NCBI GenBank assembly: GCA_026645635.1
Contig: JAPKMV010000004.1
Span: 1 to 20,253 of the forward strand
Reading direction: 5' to 3'
Source of the DNA: Caldilineaceae bacterium
GTDB taxonomy: Bacteria; Chloroflexota; Anaerolineae; Caldilineales; Caldilineaceae
DNA: 20,253 bases
A program made the translations under genes and the position numbers. Shown piece by piece: positions 13,816-20,253 of the stretch (its first letter is position 1; the number at the start of each line of letters is the position of its first letter). A model generated the notes under the pieces. The model saw only the letters and a list, made by a program, of their open reading frames with translations. It was not told where the DNA came from and ran no database searches.

Positions 13816-14856
13816 ATGGCCGCAATCACGGCGCTGGCGCAGCGCAGTGAGACGGCCACAGCGTTGATCGACGGCGTGCTTCACGGCAACCGCCTGCTGC
13901 TGGCGCGCACCATCACCCAGGTCGAAAACCAGACGGCCCAGGCCAGCGATCTGCTCCACGCCCTCTACCCGCACTCGGGCCGCGCCCACATCATCGGCGT
14001 GACCGGCGCCCCCGGCACCGGCAAGTCGACGCTGGTCACTGCCCTGGCGCGCTGCTACCGCCAGGCGGGCATGACCGTCGGCATCGTCGCCATCGACCCG
14101 ACCAGCCCCTTCACCGGCGGCGCGCTGCTGGGCGACCGCGTGCGGATGCGCGCCCTGGCCGGCGACGCGGGCGTCTTCATGCGCAGCATGGCCACCCGCG
14201 GCAGCCTGGGCGGGCTGAGCAAGACCACGGGCGACGTGGTCACCGTGCTCGACGCGGCCGGTTTCGACCGCATTCTGGTGGAGACGGTGGGCGTCGGCCA
14301 GGCCGAGGTGGAGATCGCCAGCACCGCGCACACGACGTTGGTGGTGGAAGCACCGGGCCTGGGCGACGAGGTGCAGGCGATCAAGGCCGGCATTTTGGAG
14401 ATTGCCGACGTGCTGGTGATCAACAAGGCTGACCGCCCGGGCGTCGACGCTACCCTGCGCGCCTTGCAGATGATGCTCCAGATCGAAGGGGAGAGCACGC
14501 GCCTGGTGCGCCACCACGGGCAACTGCTGCGCGTGGAGAGTCCCGCGGCTGCCGGCGCCGAGGAGCAGCGCTGGCAGGTGACGGTGATGAAGACCGTCGC
14601 CGCGGAGAGCACGGGGGTGGAGGAACTGCGCGCACAGGTGGAGCGCCACCGCGAATGGCTGGTGGCGTCCGGCGAGATGGCCGTGCGCGAGCAGTTGCGC
14701 ATCGCCAACACGCTGGAGAACATCATCCGTGCCGAACTCAACCGGCGCATTCTGTCGCGCATGCCCGATGGCCGCATGAATGAGATGGTGGACGCAATCC
14801 GCCGCCGGGAGACCGATCCCTACCGCGCCGCGGCGGATCTGCTGCATCTGCTATGA
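13816..14856 (+). CDS. meaB: MeaB/ArgK-type GTPase chaperone of the B12 mutase
   Basis: MeaB loads and protects adenosylcobalamin in methylmalonyl-CoA mutase, gated by GTP hydrolysis. The 346-residue protein has P-loop GAPGTGKST (64-72), AIDPTSPFTGGALLGDRVRM (92-111) with the MeaB-specific Asp and switch residues, ETVGVGQAEVE (156-166) and NKAD (203-206). The C-terminal helices form the usual dimerisation arm. The start ATG directly follows the TAG of the B12-subunit gene, so the two are translated together. No ribosome site is needed or seen. The length is normal (320-350), and nothing is degraded. Confidence 0.95.
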   Translation: MAAITALAQRSETATALIDGVLHGNRLLLARTITQVENQTAQASDLLHALYPHSGRAHIIGVTGAPGTGKSTLVTALARCYRQAGMTVGIVAIDPTSPFTGGALLGDRVRMRALAGDAGVFMRSMATRGSLGGLSKTTGDVVTVLDAAGFDRILVETVGVGQAEVEIASTAHTTLVVEAPGLGDEVQAIKAGILEIADVLVINKADRPGVDATLRALQMMLQIEGESTRLVRHHGQLLRVESPAAAGAEEQRWQVTVMKTVAAESTGVEELRAQVERHREWLVASGEMAVREQLRIANTLENIIRAELNRRILSRMPDGRMNEMVDAIRRRETDPYRAAADLLHLL

Positions 14857-14883
14857 GAGATTGTTTGTAAAGCCGTCAGATTT

Positions 14884-14950
14884 GACGCTGAGGCGCAGAG
14901 ATGCAGAGAAACGCAGAGAGAATTTTTGCGCCTTGGCGACTTTGCGTGAC
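14884..14950. repeat. GCGCAGAG / TTTGCGTGA repeat (family B)
   Basis: The left part has iterated GCAGAG units (ACGCTGAGGCGCAGAGATGC...), the right part TTTGCGCCTTGGCGACTTTGCGTGA. The two halves are degenerate inverted arms. The right half matches the sequence near 20204-20230 in reverse complement. It lies between meaB and the obg promoter. Confidence 0.65.
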
Positions 14951-14969
14951 TTTTCGCACTGCCGTGACA

Positions 14970-14998
14970 TTGGCCGAATGGCGCGTCTCCGTTACAAT
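14970..14998 (+). promoter_or_regulatory. obg promoter, probably giving a leaderless or near-leaderless mRNA
   Basis: TTGGCC (14970-14975), a 17-bp spacer and TACAAT (14993-14998) form a good promoter. The predicted transcription start falls at about 15005, while the ATG is at 15007. No ribosome site lies between. Confidence 0.5.
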
Positions 14999-15006
14999 GC
15001 TCCCTT

Positions 15007-16287
15007 ATGTTTTTTGATCGAGCACGCATCTTTGTCAAGGCAGGCAATGGCGGCGATGGCGTCGTCGCCTTTCGGCGCGAGAAATATGTCCCGCGCGGCG
15101 GCCCTTCCGGCGGCAACGGCGGTCGCGGCGGCAACGTCGTCTTCTACGTCGACGCCGGCGTCAACACTCTGCACCACTTGCAGCAGAATATCCATCATCG
15201 CGCGGAGCGGGGCGTTCACGGTGCGGGCGCCAACAAGTATGGCGCGGCCGGGCCGGATCTGCGCATCCCCGTGCCTGCGGGTACGCTGGTGCGCGACGCC
15301 GACAGCGGTGCGGTGCTGGCCGACCTGATCCACGCCGGGCAGGAGGTCGTCATTGCGCGCGGCGGCCGTGGTGGCCGGGGCAACGCGGCCTTCAAGACGG
15401 CGCGCAACACCGCACCCAAGGTTGCCGAGAAGGGCGAACCGGGCGAGGAGCACTGGCTGGAACTGGAACTCAAGCTGGTGGCCGACGTGGGCATCATCGG
15501 CGTGCCCAATGCGGGCAAGTCGACCTTGCTCAGCGTGGTCAGCGCCGCACGCCCCAAGATCGCCGACTACCCGTTCACCACGGTGGAGCCGTCGCTGGGT
15601 GTGGCCGAGGTCGATCACCGGCAGATCGTGCTGGTGGATATTCCCGGCTTGCTGGAGGGCGCGCACGAAGGCGTCGGCCTGGGGCTGGAATTCTTGCGCC
15701 ACATCGAACGCTGCCGCATGTTGATCCACCTGCTCAGCGGCGCCAGCCCGGACCCGTTGGGCGACTTCGAGGCGATCAACCAGGAACTGAGCCTCTTCAA
15801 CCCGGCGCTGGCCGATACGGTGCAGTTGGTCGTCCTCAACAAGATGGATTTGCCGGAAGCGCAATCTGTCTGGCCCGAGGTTCAAGCAGCGCTGGAACGC
15901 TACGGCCTGCCCTGCATGGCGATCAGCGCGGTGACACACGAAAACGTCGACAAACTGCTCTACCGCACGCAGGAGATGCTCGACGCACTGCCGCCTATCG
16001 TCCATGAACCGACCGAACTGGTCGAGATCGGCGTCGGCCCTGACCCGAAAGCCTTCCGCATCGAGAACCCGGAGCCGCATCTCTGGATCGTCGAGGGGCA
16101 GGAGATCGAGAAGGTGGTGCGGATGACGAAATGGGACTACTACGAGGCGACCCTGCGCTTCCAGCGCATTCTCGCCGCGCTCGGCATCACCGAAGCGCTG
16201 CGCAGCGCCGGCGTCACGGAAGGCGACACCGTGCAGATCGCCGACACCGAGCTGATCTGGGGCTACGACAACGCGCTGGGCGAATGA
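15007..16287 (+). CDS. obgE: Obg-family GTPase ObgE/CgtA
   Basis: Obg is an essential ribosome-associated GTPase that acts in 50S assembly and stress signalling. The 426-residue protein has the glycine-rich Obg fold (1-158: [42 protein letters not shown]). The G domain shows GVPNAGKST (165-173), TTVEPSLGV (191-199), [10 protein letters not shown] (211-220), NKMD (278-281) and SAV (307-309). A C-terminal OCT domain (about 340-420) ends with WGYDNALGE. The OCT domain is present in Firmicutes-like and Chloroflexi Obg and absent from the Proteobacterial form. The start at 15007 is set by the Obg N-terminus; no ribosome site is visible. nadD follows at once. Confidence 0.97.
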   Translation: MFFDRARIFVKAGNGGDGVVAFRREKYVPRGGPSGGNGGRGGNVVFYVDAGVNTLHHLQQNIHHRAERGVHGAGANKYGAAGPDLRIPVPAGTLVRDADSGAVLADLIHAGQEVVIARGGRGGRGNAAFKTARNTAPKVAEKGEPGEEHWLELELKLVADVGIIGVPNAGKSTLLSVVSAARPKIADYPFTTVEPSLGVAEVDHRQIVLVDIPGLLEGAHEGVGLGLEFLRHIERCRMLIHLLSGASPDPLGDFEAINQELSLFNPALADTVQLVVLNKMDLPEAQSVWPEVQAALERYGLPCMAISAVTHENVDKLLYRTQEMLDALPPIVHEPTELVEIGVGPDPKAFRIENPEPHLWIVEGQEIEKVVRMTKWDYYEATLRFQRILAALGITEALRSAGVTEGDTVQIADTELIWGYDNALGE

Positions 16288-16304
16288 GAACGGAGCGGGC
16301 GGCG

Positions 16305-16931
16305 ATGGACCTCGAAAACAAACGGCCGCGCCGCGTCGGCATCTTGGGCGGCACCTTCGACCCGATCCACATCGGCCACCTGATCCTGGCGCAAGAGGCA
16401 TGGTTTCAGCTTAGCCTGGACATGGTCTATCTGGCGCCGTCGGGCGACCCGCCGCACAAGCAGGGGCGGCGCATGGCGCCGGTGGAGGATCGCATCCGCA
16501 TGGCCGAACTGGCCACCGCCGATATCGATTCCCTCTGGGTGAGTCGCGTCGACGCCGACCGCCCCGGCCCCCACTACACGGTGGACATGGTGCGGCTGCT
16601 TCAGCAGCAGGCCGGCGGCGACGCAGAAATCTTTTTCCTGATGGGCATGGACAGCCTGCGCGACCTGCCGACCTGGCATGAGCCGCTCTGGCTGGTGGAG
16701 CATGCCCGGCTGGTGGCGCTCAGCCGTCACGACGTGGAGCTGGACTGGGAGCAACTCGAACGGGCGCTGCCCGGCATCCGCAAGCGGGTGGTCATCCTGG
16801 ACATGCCCGAGTTGGAGATCGCCAGCCACGTGATCCAGCAGCGGGTGCGCAACGGCCAGCCGATCCGCCACATGGTCCCCCGTGCCGTGGAAGCCTACAT
16901 CCGCAAGCACCGTCTATACGGCGACGATTAA
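16305..16931 (+). CDS. nadD: Nicotinate-nucleotide adenylyltransferase
   Basis: The enzyme joins nicotinate mononucleotide and ATP to give deamido-NAD in NAD synthesis. In the 208 residues the nucleotidyltransferase motif is clear: [11 protein letters not shown] (15-25), with the (H/T)xGH site. Later parts, [25 protein letters not shown] and [20 protein letters not shown], are standard NadD. The usual C-terminal ISSTxIR is IASHVIQQR here, so the Thr and Arg of that motif are changed. The start at 16305 has GGAG 9 nt upstream; an alternative ATG at 16284 overlaps the obg stop (ATGA) and would add seven residues. The close Obg-NadD linkage is common in many bacteria. Confidence 0.93.
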   Translation: MDLENKRPRRVGILGGTFDPIHIGHLILAQEAWFQLSLDMVYLAPSGDPPHKQGRRMAPVEDRIRMAELATADIDSLWVSRVDADRPGPHYTVDMVRLLQQQAGGDAEIFFLMGMDSLRDLPTWHEPLWLVEHARLVALSRHDVELDWEQLERALPGIRKRVVILDMPELEIASHVIQQRVRNGQPIRHMVPRAVEAYIRKHRLYGDD

Positions 16932-17046
16932 TACTTGCGGACGCAGGTAAAGCGATGGTTGCGTATTGCGTGTTGCGTGCTACGTAGCAAGACGTAACAC
17001 GTAACACGTAACACGCAACACCATCGGCTATTCAGTCCCGCAAGTA
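16932..17046. repeat. Nested palindrome of CGTAACAC/GTGTTGCG units (family F), likely bidirectional terminator
   Basis: The outer arms are TACTTGCGG (16932-16940) and CCGCAAGTA (17038-17046). The inner arms start at CGATGG (16953) and end at CCATCG (17026), with iterated TTGCGTG / CGTAACAC units between. It fills the gap between the convergent nadD and S41 genes. Confidence 0.8.
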
Positions 17047-17056
17047 CGAATACTAC

Positions 17057-18343
17057 CTACTGCACCACCTCCACCGTTTCTGCCGCGCCGGTGAGGATGC
17101 GCAGTTCATCCAGTGCCGTGTTGAACTGCAAATCGCCCTGGTCGAGCAGTTCCTGCAAGGTCGCATCTTCCAGGGTGAAGCTATCCACCATCTCCACCGA
17201 CGCCTCTTGCGTCACTTCCAGATCAGGCTTGACGCCCACGTTCTTGATCAGGTTCTCTTTGGGCGTGAGCCAGTTGGTGACGCCCAGGCGCAGCACGGAG
17301 CCATCGCTCAGCGTGAAGGGCTGGAGCACGGTGCCGGTGCCGGTGGTGGTCTCACCGACCAGCCGGGCGCGGCCATTCTCTTGCAGCGCACCCGCCGTGA
17401 TCTCACCCGCGCTGGCCGTCCCCTCGTTGATCATCACGATGATGGGGATCGTGCGCCCCAGCCCCGAACCGACTGACTTGTAGGTGCGCAACTGGCCCTC
17501 GGCGTCCCGTTCGTGGAGGATCACTGCGCCTCGCTCCAGAAACTGGCTGTTGACGCGCAGCGCCTGCGCCAGGTAGCCACCAGGATTGTTGCGCAGATCG
17601 AGCAGGATCCCGGCCACGGGCGCGCCTTTGTCCGCCTCGGCCTGGATTTCCCGCAGCGCCGCCTGCAATTCGTTGCCGGTGTCCGCAGCAAACTGGCTGA
17701 TCTGCAAGTAGGCAAAGTCCGTGTCGGGGATGCGCTGCCACGTCACACTGTCGATCTCGATCGTGCCGCGCGTCACCGTGATGTCCACCGGTTCGGTCTC
17801 CTCCGGGTGGAGCACCGTCAGCGTCACCTGCGTGTCGGCCGGCCCGCGGATGCGCGAGATGATCTCCCATTCAGGCAGGCCGGTAATATCCTCGCCGTCC
17901 ACCTTCAGCACCACATCGCCGGCCAGGATGCCCGCAGCTTCAGCCGGCGAGCCATGAATCGGCGCAATGATGCGGAATTCGCCTTCTTCCTGGCCGACAA
18001 ACGCGCCGATGCCCTCGAAGGAGCCTTCCAACGAACTTGCCTGTTGTTCGGCCTCCTCCGGGGAGAAGAACACGGTGTGGTTTTCATCGCCAAGCGTGGC
18101 GAGCATCCCGTTGATCGCCCCGTAGGTCATTTTGGTGGGGTCGATCAGGTCCTGATCGACGAAGTGGCGATTGACCAGATCCCAAACTTCCCAGAAGACG
18201 CCAAATCCAGCCGGCTCATCGGCGGCGCTGGCAGGGCGCACGGTCATCCCGGTCACCGTGCCGACGGTGAAGGCGCCGCTGATCGACAGAACAAAGACCG
18301 CAATGACGAGCAAGCGGCGCAAGACGGGCGTTTTTTTGGACAT
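17057..18343 (-). CDS. S41-family (C-terminal-processing-like) peptidase, secreted or membrane-anchored, catalytic Lys absent
   Basis: S41 peptidases degrade or trim proteins outside the cytosol with a Ser-Lys dyad. The 428-residue protein has an N-terminal hydrophobic anchor or signal (about 9-32, no lipobox Cys), an S41 N-terminal helix bundle, a PDZ domain (about 105-185: [20 protein letters not shown]) and the catalytic core. Ser311 lies in [10 protein letters not shown], and [12 protein letters not shown] (247-258) is intact. The usual GETTFGKGxVQ is [12 protein letters not shown] here, so the catalytic Lys is Thr336. I recall TGTG variants in other Chloroflexi and Actinobacteria proteins, so this may be a subfamily using another base rather than a decayed gene. 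The gene diverges from the OmpR-type regulator and ends at the palindrome near 17046. Confidence 0.92.
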   Translation of the reverse strand: MSKKTPVLRRLLVIAVFVLSISGAFTVGTVTGMTVRPASAADEPAGFGVFWEVWDLVNRHFVDQDLIDPTKMTYGAINGMLATLGDENHTVFFSPEEAEQQASSLEGSFEGIGAFVGQEEGEFRIIAPIHGSPAEAAGILAGDVVLKVDGEDITGLPEWEIISRIRGPADTQVTLTVLHPEETEPVDITVTRGTIEIDSVTWQRIPDTDFAYLQISQFAADTGNELQAALREIQAEADKGAPVAGILLDLRNNPGGYLAQALRVNSQFLERGAVILHERDAEGQLRTYKSVGSGLGRTIPIIVMINEGTASAGEITAGALQENGRARLVGETTTGTGTVLQPFTLSDGSVLRLGVTNWLTPKENLIKNVGVKPDLEVTQEASVEMVDSFTLEDATLQELLDQGDLQFNTALDELRILTGAAETVEVVQ

Positions 18344-18534
18344 GGTGCGGTCGTCTCCAGAACTTACATTGAAAACTTACAAAATTGACAGGTAACTGAC
18401 GGTATTCGTTTGGCGAAAAATCTGTTATGCTTAACGCTGGCCTCATCACTTTTGTGCCAGAATCATTTCAACACTGATTTTCGCGCAGTTGGCTTAGATG
18501 TTGATTGGACAACCCTAAAGCAGAGTTTAGACTT

Positions 18535-19302
18535 ATGACAGCGATCACTGGAACTGGCGCCGATGTGATCGGCGGACAACGAATTCTGGTTGTTGACGAT
18601 GCACCGGAAACCCGCATGATTCTCAACCTGCGGCTGCAACGTGAAGGCTACATGGTATTCACCGCCGAAGATGGACGCGCGGCGCTCGACATTGTGCAGC
18701 GGGAAGGGCTGCCAAACCTGGTCTTGTTGGACATCATGATGCCCGACATGGACGGGTTTGCCGTCGCCGCCCACCTGCGCCAGATGGGCGACATCCCCAT
18801 CATCTTTCTCTCGGCGCTTTCCGACGTCGAGACCAAGGTCGAAGGGCTGACCCTCTACGCCGAAGACTATATTACCAAGCCCTTTGCGCTGGCGGAACTG
18901 TTGGCGCGTGTGCGGCGCATCTTGCTGCGCGCGGGCACCAGTTATCTGCAAGAGCCAGAGATCACCATCGACGACCGCCTGCGCGTCAATTTCGCCAAGC
19001 AGTACGTCGCCGTCGACGGTCAACAGATCCCGCTGACCCCTACCGAGAATCGGCTGCTCAGCATACTCTACAACAATCGCGGGCGAGTTCTGTCACCGGG
19101 CTACCTCTTGGCGCGTGCGTGGGATCCCGTGCGCAAGGGCAGCGTAGAGTCGCTGTGGGTGCACATGCGGCGGCTGCGCGCCAAGCTGGAGCCGACGCCC
19201 GACAACCCGCGCTACATCGTCACTGTGCGCGGGCAGGGTTACTGTCTGCCCCAGCGCAACCAGACCTTCGACGACAACACGCCCATCGTGGACGCCGACT
19301 GA
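18535..19302 (+). CDS. OmpR/PhoB-type response regulator
   Basis: A DNA-binding transcription regulator. The 255-residue protein has a receiver (about 15-130) with acidic pocket Asp21-Asp22 (VVDDAPETR), phospho-acceptor Asp66 ([13 protein letters not shown]), Ser93 of FLSAL and Lys115 (YITKPF). A winged-helix DNA-binding domain follows (about 155-245: [54 protein letters not shown]-like [10 protein letters not shown]). The usual GADDYLTKPF reads [10 protein letters not shown]. No kinase is adjacent, so it may be an orphan. ATG 18535 is chosen over TTG 18505 because it begins closer to the receiver; neither has a clear ribosome site. It diverges from the S41 gene by 191 bp. Confidence 0.93.
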   Translation: MTAITGTGADVIGGQRILVVDDAPETRMILNLRLQREGYMVFTAEDGRAALDIVQREGLPNLVLLDIMMPDMDGFAVAAHLRQMGDIPIIFLSALSDVETKVEGLTLYAEDYITKPFALAELLARVRRILLRAGTSYLQEPEITIDDRLRVNFAKQYVAVDGQQIPLTPTENRLLSILYNNRGRVLSPGYLLARAWDPVRKGSVESLWVHMRRLRAKLEPTPDNPRYIVTVRGQGYCLPQRNQTFDDNTPIVDAD

Positions 19303-19306
19303 TCCT

Positions 19307-19329
19307 GGATGCAATCTTTATTTGCACCC
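19307..19329 (+). terminator. Weak hairpin after the OmpR-type regulator
   Basis: GGATGCAA (19307-19314) pairs with TTGCACCC (19322-19329) with one mismatch and a 7-nt loop. No U-tract follows, so it may not terminate. Confidence 0.25.
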
Positions 19330-19343
19330 CAATCGCCTGACAA

Positions 19344-19379
19344 CTGGCATGGCCGCGCCGCTTGTGATAAAATCCGCAA
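19344..19379 (+). promoter_or_regulatory. rex promoter with overlapping Rex-like operator
   Basis: CTGGCA (19344-19349), an 18-bp spacer and TGATAAAAT (extended -10, TAAAAT 19368-19373) form a promoter. An 18-bp sequence, TTGTGATAAAATCCGCAA (19362-19379), resembles the Rex operator TTGTGA-N6-TCACAA, with 10 of 12 arm bases matching. It covers the -10, so Rex could repress its own gene. Confidence 0.45.
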
Positions 19380-19419
19380 ATGCTACAGGCATCGGTGATC
19401 GTTTCCAACCAAACCATTC

Positions 19420-20115
19420 ATGCAGGCAGGATTCGAGCGCGCTATGGCTGGTGAACACGCCGCGCAGGTTGTAGAAATAGAGACCGCGGACATCCCGGAT
19501 ATCGTGATTGGGCGCCTGCCCGTCTATCTGCGCACCCTGCGTTTGCTCGACGAACAGGGCGCAGAGGTCACTTCCAGCCAAGAAATGGGCGTACTGCTCG
19601 GCATCAGTTCGGCGCAGATCCGCAAAGATCTCAGCCACTTCGGCGAGTTCGGCAAGCAGGGCACCGGCTATAATGTCGCGTATCTTTGTCGCCAGTTGGA
19701 GAAGATCCTCAAGGTGGACTGCATCTGGCCGGTGGTGCTGGTCGGCGCAGGCTATCTTGGCCACGCGCTGGCCAGTTACAACGGCTTCGAGCACCGCGGC
19801 TACCGGATCGTCGGCGTCTTTGACAGCGACCCTGCCAAAGTCGGTGCACAGGTAGGCGACGCCATCGTGCAGCCGACGCCGGCAATTGCCCAGGTCGTGC
19901 GCAAGTATCGCTGCCAGATCGCGATCATCGCTGTGCCCGCCGTGGCCGCGCAGACCGTCGCCGACGAATTGGTCGCCGCCGGCATCAAGAGCATCCTCTG
20001 CTATGCGCCGTTGACGCTCAACGTGCCTCCCGCCGTGCGCGTCGAGTACATCGACCCGGTGATCTCATTTCAGCACATGACCTACTACCTCGACAAGGGC
20101 TGCATTGAGGAATAG
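19420..20115 (+). CDS. rex: Redox-sensing transcriptional repressor Rex
   Basis: Rex binds DNA when NADH is low and leaves it when the NADH/NAD ratio rises, controlling fermentation and respiration genes. The 231-residue protein has a winged-helix N-terminus (about 28-85: [53 protein letters not shown]), the Rex signature. The Rossmann domain has [12 protein letters not shown], and the domain-swap helix is at the C-terminus ([18 protein letters not shown]). Length and order are typical. The start is uncertain: ATG 19420 or ATG 19444 (MAGEH); neither has a good ribosome site. A Rex-like operator lies upstream. Confidence 0.95.
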   Translation: MQAGFERAMAGEHAAQVVEIETADIPDIVIGRLPVYLRTLRLLDEQGAEVTSSQEMGVLLGISSAQIRKDLSHFGEFGKQGTGYNVAYLCRQLEKILKVDCIWPVVLVGAGYLGHALASYNGFEHRGYRIVGVFDSDPAKVGAQVGDAIVQPTPAIAQVVRKYRCQIAIIAVPAVAAQTVADELVAAGIKSILCYAPLTLNVPPAVRVEYIDPVISFQHMTYYLDKGCIEE

Positions 20116-20134
20116 CCTGGCAGGGAAAGACAGA

Positions 20135-20175
20135 ATAGACCGCGGATGACGCGGATTTGGCGGATTCACGCGGAT
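20135..20175 (+). repeat. Half copy (single arm) of the family A repeat
   Basis: ATAGACCGCGGATGACGCGG and its continuation match the left arm of 9924-9964 closely, but no second arm follows. It begins 20 bp after the rex stop. Confidence 0.85.
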
Positions 20176-20203
20176 AAATAGACTTTATCGGTGATAAGGA
20201 ATC

Positions 20204-20253
20204 TCACGCAAAGGCGCAAAGACGCCAGGAGATATACCCTTTGCGACTTAGCG
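20204..20253 (-). repeat. Family B repeat (partial, cut by window end)
   Basis: TCACGCAAAGGCGCAAAGACGCC corresponds to the reverse complement of the right half of 14884-14950, followed by CCTTTGCGAC at the window edge, possibly the start of a second arm. It continues past the window. Confidence 0.55.

Noticed and set aside
13381..14847. 488-residue minus-strand open frame opposite the B12 subunit and MeaB genes
   Set aside because: Low-complexity composition and full overlap with two well-recognised genes.
14992..16401. 469-residue minus-strand open frame opposite obg
   Set aside because: Shadow of the Obg gene; its composition is typical of antisense frames in GC-rich DNA.
18361..18390. 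Direct repeat AACTTAC twice, 13 bp apart, near a TTGACA between the S41 and OmpR-type genes
   Set aside because: The spacing does not match the usual 11-bp OmpR-type half-site spacing and no -10 fits the TTGACA, so an operator or promoter call is not supported.
8257..20253. CRISPR array
   Set aside because: The repeat units are short and inverted, with no regularly spaced direct repeats or unique spacers, and no cas genes are present.

Overview
The window is GC-rich, densely coded bacterial chromosome. Its gene content fits a Chloroflexota-like bacterium, perhaps of the Anaerolineae/Caldilineae type: Rex, an Obg-NadD pair, a stand-alone methylmalonyl-CoA mutase B12 subunit with MeaB, a Uma2-family protein, ThyX, and a C-terminal-processing-like protease with an altered active site. 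It also has many intergenic hairpin repeats. The phylum is an inference from gene content and was not tested. No rRNA, tRNA, CRISPR array, prophage or intact transposase was seen.

Layout. 2-799 (+) is the 3' part of an amidase-signature gene, running tail to tail into a block of minus-strand genes. From 8.2 kb down to 0.8 kb these are: LuxR-type response regulator, sensor histidine kinase, YIP1-like membrane protein, ThyX (flavin-dependent thymidylate synthase), Uma2-family protein, nucleotide-sugar dehydrogenase, and a small membrane protein. A B12-type radical SAM gene (+) diverges from the two-component pair at 8.2-8.5 kb and converges with a long-chain acyl-CoA ligase (-). A VapBC-type toxin-antitoxin pair follows (+). 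Then comes about 730 bp of repeats and debris, including the 3' end of a phosphoglycerate mutase gene. The (+) run then continues with the methylmalonyl-CoA mutase B12 subunit, MeaB, ObgE and NadD. An S41 protease-like gene (-) diverges from an OmpR-type response regulator (+), and the redox repressor Rex (+) closes the window.

How the genes fit together. The kinase and LuxR regulator form one two-component unit, separated by 7 nt. The B12-binding protein and MeaB abut with no gap and serve methylmalonyl-CoA metabolism. Obg and NadD are closely linked, as in many bacteria. ThyX and Uma2 are 8 nt apart and probably co-transcribed.

The most distinctive features are of two kinds. First, there are several sequence-unrelated intergenic hairpin families built on a similar plan, with short iterated units on one arm and an inverted second arm. 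One near-perfect 41-bp-arm hairpin (9924-10009) lies between two convergent genes and supplies the stop codon and last four residues (IDRG) of both. Second, several enzymes have altered active sites or architecture: an amidase with Met at the nucleophilic Ser position, an S41 protease without the usual catalytic Lys, a ThyX that looks internally duplicated and complementary, and a nucleotide-sugar dehydrogenase with an in-frame low-complexity insertion.
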